Positions 10,857-20,334 of a stretch of DNA of 64,000 nucleotides are shown here, in pieces. The notes beneath the pieces were generated by a model. That model did no database searches. It had not been told where the DNA came from and was given only the letters and a program-made list of their open reading frames with translations. Numbering within the stretch: the first letter of the stretch is position 1; every line of letters starts with the position of its first letter. Source of the DNA: Cytophagales bacterium Alg240-R148 (lineage in GTDB: Bacteria > Bacteroidota > Bacteroidia > Cytophagales > Cyclobacteriaceae); NCBI GenBank assembly GCA_900537185.1, contig LS999831.1, positions 124,001-188,000 of the forward strand. The letters are read 5' to 3'. The position numbers and the translations under genes were made by a program.

Positions 10857-11942
10857 TTATTTTTCTTTCGAATTTAATTCGTAGTCTGCCTTAAAGGTAG
10901 AAAGAATTACCCTCATTTCCCTCATATATTCTCGCTGAGATTTACCAGGGCTGTATACGAAGCCTTCGATAAAATAAAGCCTGTTCTGCTTTTCGTCCAC
11001 AAACACATACGACAAAAACGGACCACCCATTCTGTCATCGTTGGATTTCCACAAGCCTTTCAATTCCAAACCGAACCTATTAAAAAAGTTTATTTCTCTT
11101 TTTAGGATGGGTGCTTCAAATTGAAAAGTGAGATAGGAGTCTGCATCTGCAGGATCGGCAAACAAATATTGTTTGGTAATGGATTCTCTTAGTGCTTCGA
11201 TATTGTCCAGCTTCAATTGTTCTTCACTGGTATAGGGTTGGTAGTGTATGAAAACATTTTTGTCTACATGGGACTCCATTTTTCTTAACCAAATAAAACC
11301 TGGTACGTTGTCAGCAATTTGATAGCTTCTAGGGACATCAATAAAACACTGGTGTTCTTTCAATAGTGTTTGTTCAATTCCTGTTGCCCCAGCTTTGAAT
11401 AAGGTTTCCTTCAGTCGGTTTTCTTCCACTTGGTTGAAATGGTTCCTTATTTTATCCATGTTATTTAATAAGTTCTCGTTAAGCTCTGCTTCGTCCCTAC
11501 CAAATAAGTACATGACTTCCTGGCCTTTGGCAAATTCATCCTGAGCTGTAAAAAGAAACATTTTAGGATTGGCATTGATCTTATCCACACTCTCTTGGGT
11601 AAAATAACGCTGAACAATCTTGGCTCCTTTCGTTTTTTTATCAAATGAGGTAACGAAAACCAAGTTACTAACCCCCTTTAAAGTAGAATTCAATTTTCTG
11701 GGATCAATGTGTATAACAGAAAAGAGCTTTTCTCTTCGAGGTAGCTCTATAATATCTGCATTAAAAACTTTACGAACACTTTTTCCCAATGGACCCTCCC
11801 ATTGTGCTGAATCCATCACCAATACCATTTCTCCTGTTTTACCGGCCGCGCTAGGCAATAAAATAGAGGACTTTCTTTCATTGCTACTGGTAGTACAAGC
11901 AAAAGTAGAAATCAAAATAAGTAATGTTAATAATTTATTCAT
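10857..11942 (-). CDS. DUF4837 family lipoprotein
   Basis: Predicted lipoprotein of a family confined to Bacteroidota; function unknown. I place the start at ATG 11942, giving MNKLLTLLILISTFAC with a lipobox Cys near residue 16; a TTG nine bases upstream would add three residues and is less likely. The mature part (about 345 residues) looks globular and soluble, with no membrane helix. The gene lies 13 bases after a lytic transglycosylase gene and 24 bases before maeB on the same strand, so it may share a transcript with either. An envelope role is likely from the lipoprotein signal and neighbours, but no reaction can be assigned. Confidence 0.85.
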   Translation of the reverse strand: MNKLLTLLILISTFACTTSSNERKSSILLPSAAGKTGEMVLVMDSAQWEGPLGKSVRKVFNADIIELPRREKLFSVIHIDPRKLNSTLKGVSNLVFVTSFDKKTKGAKIVQRYFTQESVDKINANPKMFLFTAQDEFAKGQEVMYLFGRDEAELNENLLNNMDKIRNHFNQVEENRLKETLFKAGATGIEQTLLKEHQCFIDVPRSYQIADNVPGFIWLRKMESHVDKNVFIHYQPYTSEEQLKLDNIEALRESITKQYLFADPADADSYLTFQFEAPILKREINFFNRFGLELKGLWKSNDDRMGGPFLSYVFVDEKQNRLYFIEGFVYSPGKSQREYMREMRVILSTFKADYELNSKEK

Positions 11943-11955
11943 GGTGTGCAAATTC

Positions 11956-13347
11956 TTATCCTAAAATTAATTTTTGACCTGGTTTCAACTTATCCGAAGT
12001 AAGCCCATTGAGTTCTTTTATTTTTTCAATGCTCAGCCCCTTGTACTTCAATGAAATATCCCATAGGGTATCTCCTGGTTGGACATAATAAATAATTTTA
12101 CCATCAATTTTTTGAGGAGTCTTTTGCACTTTGGAAGATGCCACTTGCTTCTGAGTGGTGGATTGGCTCTGTTTCGGTGCTTTTCCGTTGAGGTAAATGT
12201 TCAACTTCTGCCCGGACCGTATCATGTCGCTGTGTAAATTGTTCCAGCGTTTGATGCTGGAAACCCGTACATTGTATCGCATTGCGATCTTTCCCAATAC
12301 ATCTCCGCTTTTAACCCTATAAACAATCTTATTTTTGCCATAGGTACTGCCCATATCATTTTTGGCTTTGGCCAACAATTCTTTTTTGCCAACTTTTGAA
12401 ACCGTATCCACTATTGCGGCTTTGTTGGCTCTAAATACTTCTGCTTTATCCGCAGGTATGTGTATGGCAAAATGTTTGGCAGTTTTGGGCTTTGCAGTAT
12501 ACCGAATTCCTGGGTTCAATTGGTGCAATTCTTCTGCACAAATATTCAATTGGTTGGCCAAAGTGGCAAAATCTACATGTTCTTTTAGCATGATGGTGTC
12601 CTTTTTTACAGGGTGTTGCAACTCCACGTCCATGAAGTTATGGTCATCAGCATAATGCATAACATAGTAAATAGCCACAAATTGAGGGACATACCCTCTT
12701 GTTTCTCTGTATAAATTGGGGTAAATCTCCCAAAAAGATTTTTTATAGCCTGATTTTCTAATCGCTTTTCTAACGGCTCCAGGCCCAGAATTATAGGCTG
12801 CTAAGGCCAATTCCCAATCGCCAAACATGCCGTATAAACTTTTCAAATAACGGCAGGCCGCATCGGTAGATTCTTCAGGATCCATCCTTTCATCTATAAA
12901 ATTATCTATGTGCAAGCCATAGTATTTGCCAGTGGCGTACATAAATTGCCATAACCCAACTGCTTTCGCTCTTGATTTCGCTTTGGGGTTGAGCCCCGAT
13001 TCTATTAAAGACAAGTACTTTAACTCCTCCGGTAAGTCATATTTTTTTAAATATTTTTCAAAAATCGGAAAGTAATAAGCACTTCTTTCTATCATTCTTT
13101 TGGTATATACCCTGTCTTTAACAGCAAAATAATTGACAAACGCATGCACCCGTTCGTTGTAATTTAATGGCATTTCAGAATCAATGCACTGCATTTTATC
13201 TTCAATTAAATCAAAATTGTCAAATGCAGGTATAAATTCTTGGTTCGATGTAGGGTAAAACAAAACTTCTTCTTCCACCGATTGAGATTGAGCCCAACTT
13301 ACTAATGGTAAAATACCAATGGCAAAAACTGTTAATAACAACCTCAT
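11956..13347 (-). CDS. MltD-like lytic transglycosylase with two LysM domains
   Basis: Membrane-bound or periplasmic murein lytic transglycosylase that cleaves the glycan backbone to 1,6-anhydromuramyl ends. A signal peptide (about residues 1-19, ending SWA) precedes an SLT goose-lysozyme-type domain with catalytic Glu116 in the motif SLIESGLNP, followed by GLWQFM and AAYNSGPGAV motifs. The C-terminal part carries two LysM peptidoglycan-binding domains, near residues 344-388 and 418-463. Order and length (463 residues) match MltD of Gram-negatives, although there is no obvious lipobox. It lies between gatA and the DUF4837 gene in a probable operon. Confidence 0.93.
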   Translation of the reverse strand: MRLLLTVFAIGILPLVSWAQSQSVEEEVLFYPTSNQEFIPAFDNFDLIEDKMQCIDSEMPLNYNERVHAFVNYFAVKDRVYTKRMIERSAYYFPIFEKYLKKYDLPEELKYLSLIESGLNPKAKSRAKAVGLWQFMYATGKYYGLHIDNFIDERMDPEESTDAACRYLKSLYGMFGDWELALAAYNSGPGAVRKAIRKSGYKKSFWEIYPNLYRETRGYVPQFVAIYYVMHYADDHNFMDVELQHPVKKDTIMLKEHVDFATLANQLNICAEELHQLNPGIRYTAKPKTAKHFAIHIPADKAEVFRANKAAIVDTVSKVGKKELLAKAKNDMGSTYGKNKIVYRVKSGDVLGKIAMRYNVRVSSIKRWNNLHSDMIRSGQKLNIYLNGKAPKQSQSTTQKQVASSKVQKTPQKIDGKIIYYVQPGDTLWDISLKYKGLSIEKIKELNGLTSDKLKPGQKLILG

Positions 13348-13359
13348 ATGCTCCTTCGT

Positions 13360-14778
13360 TTAGTTCATTAAATATTTCGAAAAAGAAAGTAGTTTACTTT
13401 CTTCAAAGTCATTGGCAATGGCCTGCACTCCTATCGGCATACCGCCCTTATCTTTACCGTAGGGTACCGATATCGCCGGAGTACCTGCAACAGAAGCGGG
13501 TACAGTAAATAAGTCCGCTAAGTACATTTCCAAAGGATTTTTAGTGAGCGCTCCTATTTTAAATGCGGTTGTAGGAGCTGTTGGTAACACTAAAAAATCA
13601 TGATTGGACAACAAGGCCTTTAACTCATCGCGAATCAAACGCCTTACTTTTTGAGCCCTTGTGTAATAGGCATCGTAGTAACTTGCGCTCAACACAAAAG
13701 TTCCTAACATTATCCTTTTCTGCACTTCTTTTCCAAACCCTTCTGAACGAGATGCTTTGTACATCGATTCCAGATCCACGCTTTTTTCACTTCTGTGTCC
13801 GAACCGAACCCCATCGTACCTCGATAAATTGGAGCTGGCCTCGGCAAAGGTTAGGATATAATACGTTTCCAGTGCATACCGCAGCATTGGAAACCCAACC
13901 TCTTCCACTTCGTGCCCATCGTTTTTTAAACGTTCAATAAGGTCAGTCATTGTGTCTTTAACCTCGGGCTGTAGTCCGTCTGAGTCCAAAGCCTCTTTAA
14001 TATAGGCGATTTTATACTTCTTATGAGGATCAATTTGAGTGGTATAAGTGGGGACTGGTTTTTTAGAAACTGTTGAGTCATAAACATCTGCTCCCGCAAT
14101 TACTTCAAGCATTAAAGCATTGTCTTCCACACTCTTGCTAAATATTCCAATGGTATCAAAGGAGGAAGCATACGCTGCGAGCCCATGCCTAGAAATTCTG
14201 GAATAAGTTGGTTTTAAACCCAAGACTCCACAAAATGAAGCGGGTTGCCGTACAGATCCGCCGGTATCGGTTCCCAAAGAAACCAAACACGTATTGGCCT
14301 GAACCCCTACTGCTGAGCCCCCAGAAGAACCTCCTGGAACTCGGGTCGGGTCCGCTGCATTTTGCACTGGCCCAAAAGAGGAGTTCTCATTGGACGACCC
14401 CATCGCAAACTCATCACAATTTTGTCTTCCAATTACAATGGCATCCTCAGCCAATAATCTTTCGACAGCTGTACCGTTAAATTGAGACTCAAACCCATTT
14501 AAAATTTTACTACCACATTGCAAACCATGTGCATCATGGCAAAGGACATCTTTTAAACCAACTACCATTCCTGCTAGTTTGCCTGCGGTATTATTTTTTA
14601 TTTTTTCATCTACAACAACCGCTTTATCCAAAGCTTCAGCCTCATATACTTCTACATAAGCATTTAAGTCTTTATTTTGGGCAATGTTGTTGAGATAGCC
14701 TTTTACTAGGTCAACACAATTGATCTTACCGGCATCCATATCTCTATGAATCTCCGCAAGCGATGTATAATGTTTCAA
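13360..14778 (-). CDS. gatA: Aspartyl/glutamyl-tRNA(Asn/Gln) amidotransferase subunit A
   Basis: Amidase subunit of GatCAB, which converts mischarged Glu-tRNA(Gln) or Asp-tRNA(Asn) to the correct amide and is needed where glutaminyl- or asparaginyl-tRNA synthetase is absent. The amidase Lys-cisSer-Ser triad is intact: Lys76 (GLKDVL), Ser151 (in GGSSGGSA) and Ser175 (in TGGSVRQ), with the spacing known for S. aureus GatA. Length 472 is normal. gatB and gatC are not nearby, which is common in Bacteroidota. It follows tatA by 3 bases on the same strand. Confidence 0.95.
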   Translation of the reverse strand: MKHYTSLAEIHRDMDAGKINCVDLVKGYLNNIAQNKDLNAYVEVYEAEALDKAVVVDEKIKNNTAGKLAGMVVGLKDVLCHDAHGLQCGSKILNGFESQFNGTAVERLLAEDAIVIGRQNCDEFAMGSSNENSSFGPVQNAADPTRVPGGSSGGSAVGVQANTCLVSLGTDTGGSVRQPASFCGVLGLKPTYSRISRHGLAAYASSFDTIGIFSKSVEDNALMLEVIAGADVYDSTVSKKPVPTYTTQIDPHKKYKIAYIKEALDSDGLQPEVKDTMTDLIERLKNDGHEVEEVGFPMLRYALETYYILTFAEASSNLSRYDGVRFGHRSEKSVDLESMYKASRSEGFGKEVQKRIMLGTFVLSASYYDAYYTRAQKVRRLIRDELKALLSNHDFLVLPTAPTTAFKIGALTKNPLEMYLADLFTVPASVAGTPAISVPYGKDKGGMPIGVQAIANDFEESKLLSFSKYLMN

Positions 14779-14781
14779 AGT

Positions 14782-14997
14782 TTAGTCTTTTTTCGGTGAC
14801 TCTTTAGGGCTGTCTTTCACACCCTCTTCAATCTCGTTTTGAATTCCTTTTGTGGCATCTTTGAACTCTCTAATTCCTTTTCCTAAACCTCTTGCCAATT
14901 CAGGAATTCTCTTAGCGCCAAAAAATATTAACACAACCAAGACTACAATTATCCATTCCCAGCCTCCTGGCATTCCAAATGCTAAAATAGTATTCAT
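14782..14997 (-). CDS. tatA: Twin-arginine translocase subunit TatA/E
   Basis: Small TatA-family protein that polymerises to form the pore of the twin-arginine pathway, exporting folded proteins. The 71 residues contain an N-terminal membrane helix (about residues 14-27), the characteristic FFGAKRIPELARGLGKGIREF amphipathic stretch following it, and a charged Lys/Glu/Ser-rich tail. TatC is not in the window. A TATCTTTG promoter box lies at 15022-15029, and gatA follows after 3 bases, so tatA-gatA is a probable transcript. Confidence 0.95.
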   Translation of the reverse strand: MNTILAFGMPGGWEWIIVVLVVLIFFGAKRIPELARGLGKGIREFKDATKGIQNEIEEGVKDSPKESPKKD

Positions 14998-15021
14998 ATT
15001 AATGTTGTTTTTATATAACTA

Positions 15022-15029
15022 CAAAGATA
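15022..15029 (-). promoter_or_regulatory. Bacteroidota -7 promoter box for tatA
   Basis: The minus strand reads TATCTTTG, a full match to TAnnTTTG, 25 bases before the tatA start. The -33 element is not clear. Confidence 0.45.
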
Positions 15030-15071
15030 GTGCATAATTCTTACGTTTTTAAACTAATTCTTTGTAAATGC

Positions 15072-16301
15072 TTAACGAGGGTTTAACCACTGTTGTGGAT
15101 TCATCCTTTCACTTTTCTTCCATATCTCAAAATGCAGTTCTGAAACCCCATTTTTGTCGGTCATTACCACGCCCATTTCATCTTTTACATCAATGGTCTG
15201 ACCAGATTTAACCGAAACGTTCTTTAATTTGGCATATACGGTAAAATACTCCCCATGTTGCACCATAATAAAATTACCCATGCCTGGAGCATACCCTACC
15301 GCATTCACTTTTCCGCTGTAAACGGCCCTAACTTTTTCGCCTTCGTTGGTTTGAATGTCTATGCCATTATTTTCAAACTGCACCCTTTTCAACACAACAT
15401 GCCGTTGTACGCCATAACCCTTGGATACAAACCCTTTTTCTACAGGCCAAGGTAGTTTTCTTTTATTGGATGAAAAGGCACCGGTTAACTTTGCAACTTC
15501 CGGTGTAGCAGTAACTTTACTATTGGATCCACTATTCGCACTTGCCGTTTCGGCTGCCTTGGCTGCCTTGGCCATTTCTGATTTAATTAAATTGTCGATT
15601 GTAGACTCCAATTGAACCACTGCATCTTTGTAATCCGCAATTTCATCTTCCAATTGTTTCTCCTTTGCTTCAAGTGTTTTAACGATGGCCGACTGTTTGT
15701 TTTTTAAATTGGTCAGTTTGATGTTGCCTTGGATTTGTTCTTCCAATAACAATTGTTGGTCTTTTCGTTTTTGCTGTATCGACTGAATCTGACCCTTTAA
15801 AGCAAATTGCACTTTTTCAATATGATCTGCTTGTCTTTTTCTGGCCTTGGAATACTCTTCTAGGTATTTCATCCGCAACATAAAATCAGAAAACGAATCG
15901 GATGCAAATAAGAATGTTATTTTACCATGCCCTCTAGAGCTTATATAAGACGCTCTAAGAATGGTAGCGTACTCTTCCTTTAACTGTTCCAAATCCTCCC
16001 CCAAAGATTGAATGATTTCATCCGTGTCCCGGATATCCAATTCTATGATATAAATAACCCCCTTAATTGAGTTGATTACTTTTTTACGCTCTTTTATTTG
16101 GCTATTTAACGCATATAATTGACCTAAATCCGATTTTTTCTGACCAGCTGTTTCATTTAGTATTTTCTCAACGTCCTGAATTTTCTTCAGGCTTTCTCTT
16201 TTCTCTCTCTCCAAAGTATTCCTAGACTTATTTTGTCCTGAAACACTGAAAACAGTAAGAACCATTAAAAACAAACAGGTAAAAAATTTACTTGCGCACA
16301 T
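15072..16301 (-). CDS. EnvC-like murein hydrolase activator (degenerate M23 domain)
   Basis: A signal peptide (about residues 1-22, ending VSG) precedes a long coiled coil (about residues 25-245), a short Ala/Ser-rich linker and a C-terminal M23/LytM domain (about 283-409). The zinc site is degenerate: the usual H-x-G-I-D is NNGID (Asn311, Asp315 kept) and the usual H-x-H is ELH (Glu388, His390 kept), although His349 in VQHG remains. This is the EnvC/NlpD-like state, in which the domain activates amidases and does not cut. The domain order matches EnvC. It overlaps the DUF4292 gene by 14 bases, so both are probably in one operon. A cell-separation role is inferred. Confidence 0.85.
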   Translation of the reverse strand: MCASKFFTCLFLMVLTVFSVSGQNKSRNTLEREKRESLKKIQDVEKILNETAGQKKSDLGQLYALNSQIKERKKVINSIKGVIYIIELDIRDTDEIIQSLGEDLEQLKEEYATILRASYISSRGHGKITFLFASDSFSDFMLRMKYLEEYSKARKRQADHIEKVQFALKGQIQSIQQKRKDQQLLLEEQIQGNIKLTNLKNKQSAIVKTLEAKEKQLEDEIADYKDAVVQLESTIDNLIKSEMAKAAKAAETASANSGSNSKVTATPEVAKLTGAFSSNKRKLPWPVEKGFVSKGYGVQRHVVLKRVQFENNGIDIQTNEGEKVRAVYSGKVNAVGYAPGMGNFIMVQHGEYFTVYAKLKNVSVKSGQTIDVKDEMGVVMTDKNGVSELHFEIWKKSERMNPQQWLNPR

Positions 16302-17040
16302 ACCTTTTAGGAATATTGAATGGGAATTTTAGTGGCTTTTCTTCAATAACAGTTTTGTTGTACTCCAGGTCGACATAAGTATACACCGTACCCTTGGTAT
16401 TTTCAAAAGTCAGGTCCACTAAAATCTTAAATGGAAACGAAGCATTGCCAGCTGAGTGGTAATCTTTGTAGTCAATTTTCAAGTTGCTTTTTTTATCCTT
16501 ACCTGAAATCTCTACCTTTTCAACCTGCTTGGATTCTTTATTGATACTGGTGGAAAGCAAAAATTCTCCCTGCTCTTTTTTTACTACAAACATACCGCCT
16601 TCACTCGAAACTTTGTCTTCAGGAGACAATGCAAATGGCAACTCTCCAATTATGATGTCTTCGATAATATTGTAATCAATTTTGAAATTGAACTTTTCTG
16701 TAAATTCTGAATAAGTGTATTTGTAGTACTCCTTTTTTACAATGTTTATCATGGAAATGGAGTCTTTTGTAAACAAACAACGCGCTCCTTGAATGCCAAC
16801 TGCCGAAAAGTTAATCCATATTAAACTGTCTTTTTTTATCCTAATATTGGCCTTGGCTTTTACATCTTGGCGGTTGTCTTTGAAGTTTATTTTGGCCTTG
16901 GCTGACAAATACTCAAAGTCCAACTCCTTTACTTCAATGTGTTTTTTACTTATGGTGCTCCTCCCTATTCCTTTGAACCTCTTGCTACAAGAACCGAGCG
17001 TTATTAAAACCATAAGAAAAACCAAACTAAACTTATTCAT
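16288..17040 (-). CDS. DUF4292 family lipoprotein
   Basis: Predicted lipoprotein with lipobox LGSC (Cys18) of a family found mostly in Bacteroidota. The mature 230 residues are rich in beta-strand-like segments, compatible with a LolA/LolB-like half-barrel fold proposed for relatives; I regard that as inference, not demonstrated here. It begins 8 bases inside the 3' end of the TPR gene and ends overlapping the EnvC-like gene, so all three are probably translated from one message. A role in outer-membrane lipid or lipoprotein handling is plausible only by fold and context. Confidence 0.85.
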   Translation of the reverse strand: MNKFSLVFLMVLITLGSCSKRFKGIGRSTISKKHIEVKELDFEYLSAKAKINFKDNRQDVKAKANIRIKKDSLIWINFSAVGIQGARCLFTKDSISMINIVKKEYYKYTYSEFTEKFNFKIDYNIIEDIIIGELPFALSPEDKVSSEGGMFVVKKEQGEFLLSTSINKESKQVEKVEISGKDKKSNLKIDYKDYHSAGNASFPFKILVDLTFENTKGTVYTYVDLEYNKTVIEEKPLKFPFNIPKRYVRK

Positions 17041-18769
17041 ATAATTTTTTATCTTTTATTTTAAGGTCGATATGCTCCAAAGACCCATCCAATTCCTTCG
17101 CCTTCTCCCATTGCTCCACTGCTGCGCTTACATCTCCTGCCTTGAACAAGACGTCACCATATTTGTTAAATCGTTCCGCTAGGCTACTATCTATCGCAAT
17201 GGCTTTTTTAAATACATCTTTGGCTTGTTCATATTTTTCAAGTTTGAACAACACCCAACCATAAACATCCAAATAGGTAGGGTTATCAGGTTCTAGTTGA
17301 AGCAGCTTTTGAGCCATGGATTCTGCTTTCGACAATTTATCATTTCCCAAAGAAAGATAATAACTGTAATTTTTCAAAGCAGATTTAGATTCAGAATTAA
17401 TTTGTAGGGCCTTTTCAAAACAAGAGTAAGCTTCGGGAAGCTGGCCTACCTCCGCAAGTGCCACCCCTTTCAATGGCAAAATCACCAGTGCTATTTCTTT
17501 ATTACCTCTGGATATTCTTTCGCCCTGTTGCAAAGAATACAACGCTTCTTCAAATTCTTTCAATTCTATTTGCCCCCATCCCAAATAATGATAAATTTCT
17601 GCTTGGTTTGGGAAAACTTCAAGTGCCTTGTTGGCCACTTGAACCACCTCTTCTGGTTGCCCAGCGGCTTGTGCTAAAATCAAAGTATTTTTCCAAACAC
17701 TATAACGATTGCCCTGCAGCGCAATCAATGCCTGGTATGCTTCTAGAGCTCCTTTGTTGTCTCCAGACAGGTATAATACATCAGCATATGCGGAGAGTAC
17801 TTTCACCTCATCGGGATACTTCTTTTTTAAGTCCTTCGCCATTTTGACCAACTCCAACAGAGAGGCACTGCTTGGTTTGTCCTCTTTTTGAACTGCTTTT
17901 ATTTCAGCTACCAAAAGCTCCAATTTCTGATCGACGCTCAAAAAATCACCATAAAATGCAATTTTACTGCTTGCAGCAGCCTGCTCCTTTTGTCCTGTTG
18001 TTCTGTACAGATCCGTTAATACCACCCAACTATATTGCCCTTTGTTGGTCTTCAAAAATAACTCCAGCACCTCTATTGCTTTGTCCGTCCTTTTCGCCTC
18101 AAGCAACATTTCTGCTAAAACTATAACATAACGTTCTTCCCCTGGGTTGGCTTGAATAAGCCGCTCTCCCGTACTCATAAGGCGCTCTACATCTCCTTTT
18201 TTTAAATAAACTTTTTGCTGCTGAACAATATTTTCTTCATTAACGCCAAAATGGGCTTCGGCTTTTTCATAATAAATCAAAGCCTTATTCAATTCGTTCA
18301 TATACAAATACAACCCACCAATATTATAAAAGTAATTTTCATTACCGGGCACATTTTGCACCAGTTTTTCATAAGCCAATGCCGCCTCATTAAGTTTCGA
18401 ATGTTGGGTGTAAATATCAACTGCAAGCAAATAAAAATAAGGGTTATTCTGTTCAATATTCAATGCTTTTTCAATATGTTCTTCTGCCTCTTTCAAATTG
18501 CCTGATAACATAGCAAGTTCGGCTAGTTTGTAGAGCACCGTTGGCTGATTGGGTTTTTTCTCTAGGCATTCATTAAACAACTTGTACGATTTGCTATAGT
18601 TTTCTAAGAGAAAATACTTTTCTGCTTCAGAAAACAAATAAGCCGCTTCTTGTTCCTGTTTCTCCTGTTTTTTTGAGTCTTTCGATTTTTGAGCATAGGA
18701 TTCTGTTGCCCACCCTGACAAAACAACGGTGCAAAAAACAGTTAGAAACCAAAGCTTAAAAATTTTCAT
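17033..18769 (-). CDS. Exported tetratricopeptide-repeat protein
   Basis: TPR protein made of many 34-residue helical repeats (visible as A-x-x-x-Y/F-E-K-A and similar motifs), which generally act as protein-binding scaffolds. A signal peptide ending SYAQ precedes the repeats, so it is periplasmic or outer-membrane attached. I prefer ATG 18769 (starting MKIFKLW), which gives a standard signal peptide; another ATG lies 18 bases upstream (18787). The C-terminus overlaps the DUF4292 gene by 8 bases. Which complex it serves is not shown; the DUF4292 and EnvC-like neighbours suggest an envelope assembly role. Confidence 0.85.
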   Translation of the reverse strand: MKIFKLWFLTVFCTVVLSGWATESYAQKSKDSKKQEKQEQEAAYLFSEAEKYFLLENYSKSYKLFNECLEKKPNQPTVLYKLAELAMLSGNLKEAEEHIEKALNIEQNNPYFYLLAVDIYTQHSKLNEAALAYEKLVQNVPGNENYFYNIGGLYLYMNELNKALIYYEKAEAHFGVNEENIVQQQKVYLKKGDVERLMSTGERLIQANPGEERYVIVLAEMLLEAKRTDKAIEVLELFLKTNKGQYSWVVLTDLYRTTGQKEQAAASSKIAFYGDFLSVDQKLELLVAEIKAVQKEDKPSSASLLELVKMAKDLKKKYPDEVKVLSAYADVLYLSGDNKGALEAYQALIALQGNRYSVWKNTLILAQAAGQPEEVVQVANKALEVFPNQAEIYHYLGWGQIELKEFEEALYSLQQGERISRGNKEIALVILPLKGVALAEVGQLPEAYSCFEKALQINSESKSALKNYSYYLSLGNDKLSKAESMAQKLLQLEPDNPTYLDVYGWVLFKLEKYEQAKDVFKKAIAIDSSLAERFNKYGDVLFKAGDVSAAVEQWEKAKELDGSLEHIDLKIKDKKLYE

Positions 18770-18814
18770 ATCAACAAAATAACACATTTTTTTTAGCTAA
18801 CACCATCCCCCTAT

Positions 18815-20329
18815 TTAAGGTTTTTTATTAAACAGCTTTTGTAGGAGAACGCCTAGTAATTTTTCTTTCACTAAAATTAGTAACACAAACGCTACCAACA
18901 TAATCTGATGCCAAACAAAACCAGCCGGCGTACCATTTGGAACAAATCTAAACCCAATCCAAATGAACAATGCGGCTATAATTGTGTAAAAAAAGAATGG
19001 CTGCAAAGCATAGTTTATAACATAGTGTTTTCTACTGAGCACATAACTTAGGAAAGCCATTAACCCAAAAGAAAGGAGGGATACTACCGAGCTTCCTTCG
19101 TAACCGTACAAAGGAATTAACACATAATTGAGCACAATAGTTACAACTGCGGCAACAGCAGTAATGATGGTGCCAAAATAAGTTTTATCCGAAAGCTTGT
19201 ACCAGACCGAAAGGTTGTAATAAACACCATAAAAAAAGTTAGCAAAGAGCAATATGGGTACTACATGCACCCCTACTCTAAAATCCTTACCTAAAATATA
19301 TTGGATAACATCCAAGTTTAGTGCTACCCCTACGCATACTAGCATACCAAAAATAACATACCAATGCATCACTTTAGCATACAAAGCTTTGTTATTTTTA
19401 TTTTCTGCTTGTTGGAAGAAAAATGGCTCCGCTGCATACCGGAATGCCTGTATGGCCAAATTCATAAAAATTGACAATTTAAAAACAGCTCCAAAAACAC
19501 CCAACGCTTCTTCTTTGGTCATCCCAGGATAAAACCCATCTGGCAACCAATACTTTAATACCACCCTAGACAACATCTCATTGGTAGCGAAAGCCAATCC
19601 GGTGATTAATATTGGAAACCCATAAACAAGCATAGGCTTTAAAAGTTTAAAATCCATTTGAGGCCGAAATTGCAACAAAAACTTGCCCAAAAATAAAAAC
19701 AAGGCAGCATTAGCAATTAAGTTGGAAATAAAAATGTATTCAATTGACCATGCCGGGTCATAAACCTTTGCCACATAAGAATATAAAAAATGATCCGTCC
19801 CAACCTCCCACACCATTGGGCAAAATTTAATAAAGAAGAGGTTAAGGCCTAGATTCAGCGCAATATTGGAAAGTTTGGCCGTGGCAAATAACTTTGCCTT
19901 GTGCAATTGACGCAACCTTGCAAATGGTATGGCCAAGACTGCATCTATAGCAAATATTATGGAGAACCATTCAATAAACGCACCCTTGGAGCAATACCCT
20001 ATTGCACATGCAATACTTTCTGCATTAAAATAAAGAAGAGAAGACAACAAAACACTAGTTGCAATAACTGAAGTAGCTGCAACTTGATAGACTTTTTTAC
20101 CCTGTTCTTTGTAGATGTTTGAATATCTAAAAAAAGCGGTTTCCATCCCATACACATACAGAACATTGAAAAAAGCTGCATATGCATAAAATTCTGTAAC
20201 AATCCCGTATTGGTCCTGCCCCAGCACTCTGGTATAAATAGGCACCAAAAGGTAGGTCAACATCCTACCGACAATGCTGCTTACCCCATACACTGCAGTA
20301 TCACTTGCCAGCTTTTTTAATACACCCAT
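18815..20329 (-). CDS. Oligosaccharide flippase family protein (Wzx/MATE-like)
   Basis: Polytopic membrane protein of 504 residues with about 12-14 hydrophobic segments, of the MOP superfamily that includes Wzx lipid-linked oligosaccharide flippases. It opens with the typical SDTAVYGVSSIVGRMLTYLL sequence of O-antigen exporters. The C-terminus is hydrophobic and short. It begins 5 bases after the enoyl-CoA hydratase stop codon and ends 45 bases before the TPR gene on the same strand. Substrate is unknown; no other sugar-polymer genes adjoin it, so it may act on a scattered glycan pathway. Confidence 0.85.
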   Translation of the reverse strand: MGVLKKLASDTAVYGVSSIVGRMLTYLLVPIYTRVLGQDQYGIVTEFYAYAAFFNVLYVYGMETAFFRYSNIYKEQGKKVYQVAATSVIATSVLLSSLLYFNAESIACAIGYCSKGAFIEWFSIIFAIDAVLAIPFARLRQLHKAKLFATAKLSNIALNLGLNLFFIKFCPMVWEVGTDHFLYSYVAKVYDPAWSIEYIFISNLIANAALFLFLGKFLLQFRPQMDFKLLKPMLVYGFPILITGLAFATNEMLSRVVLKYWLPDGFYPGMTKEEALGVFGAVFKLSIFMNLAIQAFRYAAEPFFFQQAENKNNKALYAKVMHWYVIFGMLVCVGVALNLDVIQYILGKDFRVGVHVVPILLFANFFYGVYYNLSVWYKLSDKTYFGTIITAVAAVVTIVLNYVLIPLYGYEGSSVVSLLSFGLMAFLSYVLSRKHYVINYALQPFFFYTIIAALFIWIGFRFVPNGTPAGFVWHQIMLVAFVLLILVKEKLLGVLLQKLFNKKP

Positions 20330-20334
20330 TCAGA

